From the NCBI GenBank assembly GCA_025060055.1, contig JANXCK010000234.1, forward strand, positions 1 through 6,235: 6,235 bases of DNA, read 5' to 3'. Both the position numbers and the translations under genes were made by a program. Positions 1 through 4,682 of the stretch are shown here, piece after piece (the stretch's first letter is position 1; each line of letters starts with the position of its first letter). The stretch comes from Fimbriimonadales bacterium (GTDB lineage Bacteria; Armatimonadota; Fimbriimonadia; Fimbriimonadales; GBS-DC). Below the pieces are notes generated by a model. That model worked only from the letters and a program-made list of their open reading frames with translations. It did not search any database and was not told where the DNA came from.

Positions 1-1
1 T

Positions 2-45
2 CCCCCTCTCCCACAGCGCGGGAGAGGGGGCAAAGGGGGTGAGGG
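2..45. repeat. Right half of a C/G-rich palindromic intergenic repeat (element B), cut by the window edge
   Basis: An 11-bp perfect stem (2-12 with 20-30) closes a 7-nt loop. After a 4-nt spacer comes gggggtgaggg at 35-45. That 11-mer is identical to the right outer arm of the complete element at 4258-4349, so this is the same repeat family with its left half lying outside the window. It ends 5 bp from the stop codon of the PEP-CTERM remnant and may end its transcript, although there is no T-run. Seen directly in the sequence; the family assignment rests on the second copy in this window. Confidence 0.85.
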
Positions 46-50
46 CAGAT

Positions 51-317
51 TTACTTCTTGCGGCGGCGCAACCCAATCAGACCCGCCAGACCTGCACCCA
101 GCGCTATCATGCTGGCTGGCTCAGGCACAAAGCACGCGCCACGCAGATTCAGCGTGTATGCGGGGTTCGTGAAAGCAGAACCTGTACCAGTCCAACTCGC
201 AACCACTCGATCGGGGTCGGCGGGGTTGGACTGGTGGATTGCGCTGAAAGGAGAACCGCTGTACCTGACCTGTTCTGCGCGTTTGGGGACGATTTGAACT
301 TCGTAGGAGTTATGACT
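51..317 (-). pseudogene. C-terminal remnant of a PEP-CTERM sorting-domain protein (5'-truncated)
   Basis: The reading frame is open for 88 codons down to a TAA at 51-53. It ends in a textbook PEP-CTERM tail (51-128): VPEPAS, then a hydrophobic segment (MIALGAGLAGLIGL), then RRRKK. In intact proteins of this class the tail directs export-linked processing by an exosortase at the cell envelope. An in-frame TGA at 318-320 closes the frame upstream. No ATG occurs before the one inside the tail, and there is no signal peptide. The open frame begins inside the last codons of the AraC-type gene, so the N-terminal part of the original protein is missing and not merely frameshifted. Residues before the tail (for example FTNPAYTLNLRGACF) look like genuine protein. 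Probably a dead fragment left by a rearrangement. A GTG-started short peptide is conceivable but has no supporting ribosome binding site. Confidence 0.8.
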
Positions 318-1173
318 TCAGCGTCAGGTCCTCAGCGCTTAGGGTGGGATGCTGACGAAACGCACGGGGTGTTTTGCCGAACCGTTCGCGGAACACGCGC
401 GAAAAGTGGCTTAGGCTCAGATAGCCCACTTCCAGCGCAATTTCCGACACGCTGAGGTTCGTGCTGACCAGAAGCGTTGCGGCGCGGCGCAGGCGCAACT
501 CCGTCAGGTACTCGGAGGGCGAGCAGCCCATCGCCACGCGGAACAACCGCTGGCACTGGCGCGGACTGACACACAACTGCTCGGAGACCTTCTGCAGCGC
601 GTTCGGGTCGCTCAGGTGGCTCTGCAGGTACTCCAGCGCGGCGCGCAGGCGCGTGTCGTCAGGCGCAACCACCACCTCAGGCTCTGCAAAGCACAGAAAC
701 GCGACCAACTCGCGCAGTTTGCCCTCGTAAAACAGGCGCAGGCTGCCCACAGGCGGCGGCATGCGCAGCGACTCGACCACGCCCTGCAGCAAAGGGTTGT
801 CCACCAGCAGATAGAGCGTGCGGGGCAGCGCCGCCTCGCCGCGCACGAACGGCTGCAACTCAGGCAGCACCCGTTCGACATCGGGCAGCAGCAACCCGCG
901 CAGGTACTCTGGCGCTAAACGCACAATCAGGTGGTGATGCAAATAGCGCACATCGCTGCGCAGCGTGCGCGGACAGGTCAGATGCTCTGCATCGGGCGGG
1001 CGTAGGCTCAACACGAACTCCGCCCAGCCCGAGTCGCTCTCCCACTCCTGCACGGCGAGCGGGTCATCGGAATAGAACCGCCGTTCATACACCAGCGCGT
1101 GCGCACTGCGGTGCAGCAGGCGCGTGCCTGTTGGCGCGTCGGTCTCCGTCCGCGACGGCAAATTCGTCGCCAT
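310..1173 (-). CDS. AraC/XylS-family transcriptional regulator (PchR-like)
   Basis: A 287-residue DNA-binding regulator. The C-terminal AraC domain spans about residues 178-275 and carries two helix-turn-helix units: 192-212 (core LCVSPRQCQRLFR) and 241-262 (SVSEIALEVGYLSLSHFSRV), followed by the usual FGKTPRAFR end. The N-terminal 175 residues resemble the ligand-sensing part of PchR-type regulators, with VRLAPEYLRGLL near 84-95 and a LFYEGKLRELVAFL helix near 147-160. The effector is unknown. The frame stays open upstream to 1563, but those 130 codons lie antisense to the next gene and read as low-quality R/P/A-rich sequence, so the ATG at 1171-1173 was chosen. It has no Shine-Dalgarno; a TATCCT hexamer lies 8 nt upstream. 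The gene is divergent from the exported-protein operon, which makes it a candidate local regulator (inference). Its 3' end overlaps the PEP-CTERM remnant frame by 8 nt. Confidence 0.93.
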   Translation of the reverse strand: MATNLPSRTETDAPTGTRLLHRSAHALVYERRFYSDDPLAVQEWESDSGWAEFVLSLRPPDAEHLTCPRTLRSDVRYLHHHLIVRLAPEYLRGLLLPDVERVLPELQPFVRGEAALPRTLYLLVDNPLLQGVVESLRMPPPVGSLRLFYEGKLRELVAFLCFAEPEVVVAPDDTRLRAALEYLQSHLSDPNALQKVSEQLCVSPRQCQRLFRVAMGCSPSEYLTELRLRRAATLLVSTNLSVSEIALEVGYLSLSHFSRVFRERFGKTPRAFRQHPTLSAEDLTLKS

Positions 1174-1181
1174 CAGCGCAT

Positions 1182-1187
1182 AGGATA
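1182..1187 (-). promoter_or_regulatory. Candidate -10 box (TATCCT) of the AraC-type gene
   Basis: On the minus strand TATCCT fits the TAnnnT core of a -10 element and ends 8 nt before the ATG. Transcription would then start about 2 nt before the start codon, giving an essentially leaderless message, which agrees with the absence of a Shine-Dalgarno. The best -35 match is TTCAAA (1207-1212, 4 of 6 to consensus) with a long 19-nt spacer. Weak but consistent; a hexamer this loose can occur by chance. Confidence 0.35.
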
Positions 1188-1257
1188 CCCGACGATTGGG
1201 CTGTTTTTTGAATCCCGCGTCGGCAGGAGTACCCAAATTCCGTTCGAATCGTCTAAC

Positions 1258-1263
1258 GGAGGG
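1258..1263 (+). promoter_or_regulatory. Shine-Dalgarno GGAGGG before the lipoprotein gene
   Basis: A strong GGAGGG sits only 2 nt before the ATG at 1266, which is tighter than usual. A GTG at 1275 (codon 4) would be spaced 11 nt away. Either start leaves the signal peptide and lipobox intact, so the exact start is uncertain by three residues. Confidence 0.6.
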
Positions 1264-1265
1264 CG

Positions 1266-2207
1266 ATGGGCGCGGTGTGCAGGGTCTTGGAACGCAGATG
1301 GGTGGTGTGGCTGACAGTGGGGCTGCTGAGCGCAGCATGCACGCAGACGGCGCCGCCGACGCTGGCGATAGGCGCGTTCGAGGGCAACGACGAGCCGCTG
1401 ACCCAAGCGGTGCGCCAGCAGGTAGTTCAGCTGCTGAGCCGTTCCACCCATCTGCAGGTTGCCGACCGCGCCCAAATCCGCGCGGTGTTGCAAGAGCGAC
1501 GCCTGCGCGAGCTGGGGCTAACGGGCGAGCCTGAGGATTCTCCAGCGCCGCTGGCGCCTGCACACCGCCTGCTGCTGGGGCGGGTGAGCCTTGTGGGAAG
1601 CCAAGTGCAAATCGAACTGAGTTGCTACGATGTGCGCACGGGCACGACCTTGACAGGCGGCTCGGAGACCCTTTCGGGCGCGCGTCAGGAGTGGGAGTCG
1701 CTGGCGCAGCGCGTGGCGGAGCGCATGCATCGTCGGCTGACGGGCAAGTCGCTGCCCGTGAGCTTTACGATCGAGCCGCTGCCCGATGAGGGCGTCCCGC
1801 CTGAAACTGACGCCCGCGATTACTTGAGCAGCCCCTACCACGCCAGTATCGAGCGTGCGCTCCAGCGCGGCTGGATGCGCCTCTACCCTGACGGGACTTT
1901 TCGCCCCGACGAGCCTGTGAGTGGGGTTTATTTTCAGGCGTTGCTACAGCGGCTCAAGGCGCGTTTAGGTGGCACGCCCGACTACATGCCCGAAAAGCCT
2001 GACGAGACCCTCACCTGTGCGCAGGCAGTGCGCTTCTTGGCGCAGCTAAGCGCGAATCAGCCCCGTGCCTCGTACCTACATCCGCCTGAGTGGGCGCGAC
2101 GCGCCTTGAGTCCGAGCGAGCTGCGTGCGCCGCTCACGCGGGCACGGCTCGCCGCGCTGCTGGCAGGGCTAATGCAAACCGTTCAATCGCGGGAGGCTTC
2201 AGAATGA
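1266..2207 (+). CDS. Predicted lipoprotein with CsgG/FlgO-like domain and S-layer-homology motifs
   Basis: A 313-residue protein, first gene of a three-gene operon. Residues 1-25 form a lipoprotein signal: basic start, hydrophobic VVWLTVGLLSAAC, with Cys25 as the predicted lipidated residue. Residues 32-160 resemble the CsgG/FlgO type of periplasmic domain: LAIGAFEG, a helix ending LLSRSTHLQVADRAQI, then strands LLLGRVSLVGSQVQIELSCY with a VRTG turn. Residues 190-232 match an SLH repeat: YHASIERALQRGWMRLYPDG followed by TFRPDEPVSG and an aliphatic helix. Two weaker SLH-like ends follow (LTCAQAVRFLAQL, 249-261; PLTRARLAALL, 289-299). SLH domains usually bind cell-wall polymers, so this protein may bridge a membrane and the wall. 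FlgO works in outer-membrane flagellar assembly and CsgG forms a secretion pore; neither role is proven here. The stop overlaps the next start (ATGA). Alternative: a generic envelope lipoprotein. Confidence 0.85.
   Translation: MGAVCRVLERRWVVWLTVGLLSAACTQTAPPTLAIGAFEGNDEPLTQAVRQQVVQLLSRSTHLQVADRAQIRAVLQERRLRELGLTGEPEDSPAPLAPAHRLLLGRVSLVGSQVQIELSCYDVRTGTTLTGGSETLSGARQEWESLAQRVAERMHRRLTGKSLPVSFTIEPLPDEGVPPETDARDYLSSPYHASIERALQRGWMRLYPDGTFRPDEPVSGVYFQALLQRLKARLGGTPDYMPEKPDETLTCAQAVRFLAQLSANQPRASYLHPPEWARRALSPSELRAPLTRARLAALLAGLMQTVQSREASE
2191..2196 (+). promoter_or_regulatory. Shine-Dalgarno GGGAGG that fixes the start of the second operon gene
   Basis: GGGAGG lies 7 nt before the ATG at 2204 and inside the end of the upstream gene. 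With the ATGA stop/start overlap at 2204-2207, it decides the start against a frame that stays open 38 codons further upstream (to 2090). It also implies translational coupling. Confidence 0.8.
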
Positions 2208-3184
2208 GAACGCTGGCGTTCGTGATACTATGCGTTGGATGGATGCTGGGCGTTGGACAGCCGAGCTGGCAGCCGATGGTGGTGGAGGCAGAGGGTGTTG
2301 CTGAGCTGGGCGCGTCGCGTGAGCAAGCAGTTCGCGCTGCGCAACGCCACGCGCTGATTCAAGCCGTCGAGACCGCCTGCGGCGTGCGTGTCGCAGGGCT
2401 GGAGGTGGGACGCGACGGCGCGTTGCAGCTGGCGGCACGCCTTGCGTTCGCGCAGGGCATCGTGCTGCGCTGGACGCCCACCGAGCCGCCGCGAATCGGT
2501 GACGGGCGCGTGATGGTGCGCCTGCGAGCAGAGGTCGTCCCCGTCAGCCAGCTCACGACCCCCGCTGACTGGCGCGAAGTGTGGCGCACTGTGGGGCATC
2601 CGCCCATCGGCTTGCACCTTCAGTTTGCAGGCGACCCTGTGCTGAGAACGCCTACCCAGCACGCGCTGCAGACACTGCTGCAGCAGTCGCTTAGCGAGAT
2701 GGGCGTGCAGTTGCGCGAAACCGCGCCCGCCAACAGCTGGCAACTGGTTGCCGAAGTGCGCGTGCAGCCGCGCAAGCGCTGGGACGACCCCGACGCGCCC
2801 TACGGTACGGGCGACCTGTTCGCCAGCTGGAAGGTAAGCCTGACACTTGCCCTGAAGCCCCCTGCGGGCACGCTGCCTGCGCCCCTCAGCCCAACCCCTG
2901 CACCTCTCACGCTGCTGCAGGGCGAGGCGACAGGGGTCAGCTCCGTCGGCGACGCGGACGCCGTGCAACGCGCGCTCAAACAGATTCTGCAGCGCACTCC
3001 GCCCGACACATGGCGCGTTCCCATCGCCCACCAGTGGGTGAACCACTTGCTCTACGGGGTATCAACTGACCCCGTGTCTCAACCCAAGACGAAGGAGGCT
3101 CGAACGAACGATGCGCAACAAACTGTGGCTCGGTCTAAGCCTACTGCTCGCAAGCCCGCCGCTGCACGCCCAAAACAGCGTTAG
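2204..3184 (+). CDS. Exported FlgT-N-like protein of unknown role
   Basis: A 326-residue protein, second in the operon. Residues 1-19 form a signal-peptide-like stretch (MRTLAFVILCVGWMLGVGQ). Residues 25-115 resemble the N-terminal domain of the flagellar assembly protein FlgT and related envelope proteins: VVEAEGVAELG, then the A/R-rich helix QAVRAAQRHALIQAVETACG followed by V, and later a strand pair around GDGRVMVRLRAEVVPVSQL. Residues 135-285 hold an unassigned mixed domain with LHLQFAGDP and two leucine/glutamine-rich helices. The last 40 residues are low-complexity and strongly basic (for example KPTARKPAAARPKQR), an unusual ending for an exported protein. The final 74 nt also encode the start of the next gene in another frame. 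Known: FlgT is an H-ring component in Vibrio flagella. Inferred: a periplasmic partner of the flanking genes. A small frameshift that lengthened the tail cannot be excluded, because a TGA lies at 3067-3069 in an alternative frame. Confidence 0.8.
   Translation: MRTLAFVILCVGWMLGVGQPSWQPMVVEAEGVAELGASREQAVRAAQRHALIQAVETACGVRVAGLEVGRDGALQLAARLAFAQGIVLRWTPTEPPRIGDGRVMVRLRAEVVPVSQLTTPADWREVWRTVGHPPIGLHLQFAGDPVLRTPTQHALQTLLQQSLSEMGVQLRETAPANSWQLVAEVRVQPRKRWDDPDAPYGTGDLFASWKVSLTLALKPPAGTLPAPLSPTPAPLTLLQGEATGVSSVGDADAVQRALKQILQRTPPDTWRVPIAHQWVNHLLYGVSTDPVSQPKTKEARTNDAQQTVARSKPTARKPAAARPKQR
3092..3098 (+). promoter_or_regulatory. Shine-Dalgarno AAGGAGG for the third operon gene
   Basis: AAGGAGG lies 12 nt before the ATG at 3111, somewhat far but otherwise a perfect match, and it sits inside the coding region of the second gene. 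It supports 3111 as a real start despite the 74-nt overlap. Confidence 0.65.
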
Positions 3185-4187
3185 CTGCGAGACTGCTGTC
3201 AGCGGCGAGCATGTGGTTTTTCACAACGGCGCTGTATACAGGTTTCCCTACGGAACCAATACGGTGTTTGTGGTTTTTCACAACGGCGTTGCATACAGGT
3301 TTCCCTATGGAATGAATACTGTGATTATACACAAAGATGATAGTCGCAAGGTTCCTGTCGGTGGCGGGTATGTGATCGTGCATGAGGAGGGCGAAATCGA
3401 CTGGTCAAAAGGCGTGCTGAGCGCGACGGGCGTTGGGCTGATGCCCAGCGATGAGCCGAACCGCGCTCGCGCCTACCTCAAGGCGCGCGGCTATGCCCGA
3501 CTGGACGCCCTTGCGAACCTGCTGATGCTTGTCAACCGCGTGCAAATCGACGCGCAGTACACAGGCGCAGACTACATCGCGCAGAGTGAGGAGATACGCG
3601 CCACTGTGAACGGCTTCCTGCGCGGCGCGATGATTACCGACGAGCGCAAAATCTACATCGAAGGGCAGGAAGCTGTGCAGGTGACGGTCTCGATTCCGAT
3701 GCATGGACAGCGCGGACTGAGTCAGTTGCTGCTCAAGCCGCGGGCGACGCCTGCGCCCGCTGCGCCAGAGCCGAGCCTGCCGCGCTTAGAAATCACGCGC
3801 CCGAACCGCACCCTCAGCGACGCGCCGCTCAGCGTCGAGGGCAACTACACGGGGCTGATTGTCGATGCGCGTGGGCTGAACTTGCAACCCGCGATGGCGC
3901 CACGCTTGCTCAAGGTGGATGGCACACCCTTGTACGGCGTGGGCAACTACGATGTAGACCGCGTCGTTGAGCAGGGGCTGGCAGCGTACCACAAAGACCT
4001 CGAGGCAGCACGCAAAGACCCGCGCGCGGGCAGCAACCCGCTCATCCTGCGCCCGATTGGGGTATATCGCCGCGCCGTCGCCACCACTGACGCCGTCCTC
4101 AGCGACGCCGACGCTGCCAAACTCATCGAGGAGAATAAGCGTACCAAGTTCCTCGATCAGCTGCGCGTGGTGTTCGTGGTGGATTAG
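3111..4187 (+). CDS. Exported LPP20/FlgP-like protein with a tandem N-terminal repeat
   Basis: A 358-residue protein, last in the operon. Residues 1-20 are a clean signal peptide (MRNKLWLGLSLLLASPPLHA, cleavage likely before Gln21). Residues 35-72 are two 19-residue copies (VVFHNGAVYRFPYG and VVFHNGVAYRFPYG cores), and a degenerate third follows at 72-90. Residues 95-200 match the LPP20/FlgP type of domain: EIDWSKGVLSATGVG, then ARAYLKARGYARLDALANLL and a VNGFLRGAMI strand. A proline/alanine linker lies at 209-224. Residues 240-358 form a second recognisable domain with YTGLIVDARGLNLQPAMAP, GTPLYG, an AGSNPLILRP stretch, LSDADAAKL and a terminal FLDQLRVVFVV. No lipobox cysteine is seen, unlike true LPP20 lipoproteins; Cys26 lies past the cleavage site. 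FlgP is an outer-membrane-associated flagellar protein in Vibrio and Campylobacter. Here a general envelope role is equally possible. Confidence 0.87.
   Translation: MRNKLWLGLSLLLASPPLHAQNSVSCETAVSGEHVVFHNGAVYRFPYGTNTVFVVFHNGVAYRFPYGMNTVIIHKDDSRKVPVGGGYVIVHEEGEIDWSKGVLSATGVGLMPSDEPNRARAYLKARGYARLDALANLLMLVNRVQIDAQYTGADYIAQSEEIRATVNGFLRGAMITDERKIYIEGQEAVQVTVSIPMHGQRGLSQLLLKPRATPAPAAPEPSLPRLEITRPNRTLSDAPLSVEGNYTGLIVDARGLNLQPAMAPRLLKVDGTPLYGVGNYDVDRVVEQGLAAYHKDLEAARKDPRAGSNPLILRPIGVYRRAVATTDAVLSDADAAKLIEENKRTKFLDQLRVVFVVD
3213..3326 (+). repeat. Two tandem 57-nt coding repeats inside the LPP20/FlgP-like gene
   Basis: Copies at 3213-3269 and 3270-3326 differ at 7 of 57 positions by hand count. 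They keep the frame and encode 19 residues each with the pattern VVFHNG..YRFPYG..TV. A third, diverged copy is visible at protein level to about 3383 (conserved His, Pro, Gly, Val spacing). The block is noticeably A/T-richer than the flanking gene. It probably forms stacked beta-hairpins (inference). Confidence 0.9.
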
Positions 4188-4205
4188 GGAAGCGAGGCAC
4201 AGCAG

Positions 4206-4217
4206 CGGCTTCAGCCG
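4206..4217 (+). terminator. Weak candidate terminator after the operon
   Basis: A 5-bp stem with a 2-nt loop (cggct/agccg) begins 19 nt after the operon stop and is followed by tctgtttctt. The flanks acag (4199-4202) and ctgt (4219-4222) can extend it. It is short and its T-run is interrupted. It also resembles the acggctaaagccgt hairpin within element D, so it may be a repeat fragment instead of a terminator. Confidence 0.3.
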
Positions 4218-4257
4218 TCTGTTTCTTATACCAATCGGGGTTTCAGGCACTGTATTG

Positions 4258-4349
4258 CCCTCACCCCCGTGCCCCCCTCTCCCACGGCGTGGGCGAGGGG
4301 GAACTGGCTCCCCTCTCCCGCGCGGCGGGAGAGGGGCTGGGGGTGAGGG
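4258..4349. repeat. Palindromic element B (complete copy): outer stem with two GC-rich hairpins
   Basis: The outer arms ccctcaccccc (4258-4268) and gggggtgaggg (4339-4349) pair perfectly over 11 bp. Inside are a 13-bp hairpin with one mismatch and a 3-nt loop (4273-4301) and a perfect 12-bp hairpin with a 3-nt loop (4310-4336). A half copy lies at the start of the window, so this is a dispersed repeat. C/G-rich repeats of this look occur widely in GC-rich genomes (general knowledge); no transposase is nearby. Confidence 0.9.
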
Positions 4350-4365
4350 TCAGAAAGGGGGCTTC

Positions 4366-4498
4366 TAATAAGTGCCTCACAGGTGCAATCGTCTCGTTTT
4401 GGGCGCGTCCGCGACGCGCCCCTACAGGGTATTTGGGGTAGGGGCAGGTTCCTAACCTGCCCTGCAGAAAAGAGACGATTTCGAGTTGGAAGCACTTA
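4366..4498. repeat. Palindromic element C: imperfect outer arms with two 9-bp hairpins
   Basis: The outer arms pair at taagtgc (4369-4375) with gcactta (4492-4498) and at aatcgtctc (4387-4395) with gagacgatt (4472-4480). Inside, gggcgcgtc/gacgcgccc (4401-4421) and gggcaggtt/aacctgccc (4442-4462) each form a 9-bp stem with a 3-nt loop. The left end taataagtgcctca (4366-4379) also pairs, 13 of 14, with 4658-4671 beyond element D, which points to nesting. Confidence 0.85.
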
Positions 4499-4650
4499 CC
4501 AATCGGGGTGTCAAGTGAAACACGGCTAAAGCCGTTCCTGTGCAAACTAAGCCCGCCTACGCGGGCTACAGCCGACGGAGGTCGGCTTGGTCTGCATAAG
4601 AACGGGTTTAGCCGTCCAGAGTACTGTGCCATTTGAAACCCCGATAGGTA
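4497..4650. repeat. Palindromic element D: long outer arms with two 7-bp hairpins
   Basis: The terminal arms 4497-4514 (taccaatcggggtgtcaa) and 4633-4650 match 16 of 18 in inverse. Inner arms 4522-4553 and 4584-4615 match 27 of 32. At the centre, agcccgc/gcgggct (4550-4567) and agccgac/gtcggct (4570-4587) are 7-bp stems with 4-nt loops. The left end shares 2 bp with the right end of element C. It has the form of a small non-autonomous inverted-repeat element; it encodes nothing. Confidence 0.88.
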
Positions 4651-4660
4651 TAACTTTTGA

Positions 4661-4676
4661 GGCACTTGTTAGTGCC
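4661..4676. repeat. Small hairpin just past the nuoD stop
   Basis: ggcac and gtgcc form a 5-bp stem around a 6-nt loop, 6 bp beyond the nuoD stop. On the minus strand it is followed by tcaaaag, not a T-run, so it is a poor intrinsic terminator. It may instead be a fragment of the element C end. Confidence 0.4.
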
Positions 4677-4682
4677 GTATCC

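Larger units (their letters stand above)
4227..4652. repeat. Outer inverted repeat bounding the palindrome-filled intergenic region
   Basis: The arm tataccaatcggggtttc at 4227-4244 is the inverse of gaaaccccgataggtata at 4635-4652 with one mismatch, and both arms continue inward to a gcac/gtgc match (4247-4250, 4626-4629). The 495-bp gap between the operon and nuoD (4188-4682) holds no supportable gene; nearly all of it is elements B, C and D plus these ends. Whether the outer pair bounds one old element or joins two element ends by chance cannot be told from one copy. Confidence 0.7.

Noticed and set aside
1208..1236. Promoter for the envelope operon (TTGAAT as -35)
   Set aside because: No acceptable -10 follows at 15-19 bp (GTACCC, ACCCAA), so I cannot support a position.
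1174..1563. N-terminal extension of the AraC-type protein by 130 residues
   Set aside because: The extension lies antisense to the lipoprotein gene, reads as R/P/A-rich filler, and the family length is met from the ATG at 1173.
2090..2203. Upstream start for the FlgT-like gene
   Set aside because: It overlaps the previous gene by over 100 nt and would bury the signal peptide. ATG 2204 has a well-placed GGGAGG and the ATGA overlap.
2228..3046. 272-codon open frame on the minus strand
   Set aside because: It is antisense to the FlgT-like gene, rich in R, A, H and Q with no recognisable motif, typical of GC-rich shadow frames.
4227..4652. CRISPR array or phage attachment site in the repeat block
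   Set aside because: Units are palindromic and differ from one another, with no regular repeat-spacer pattern, no cas gene and no integrase.
4226..4665. Open frames crossing the intergenic palindromes (89 and 134 codons, minus; 118 codons, plus, extending over nuoD)
   Set aside because: They translate repeat DNA or antisense nuoD and show no protein-like motifs or start signals.
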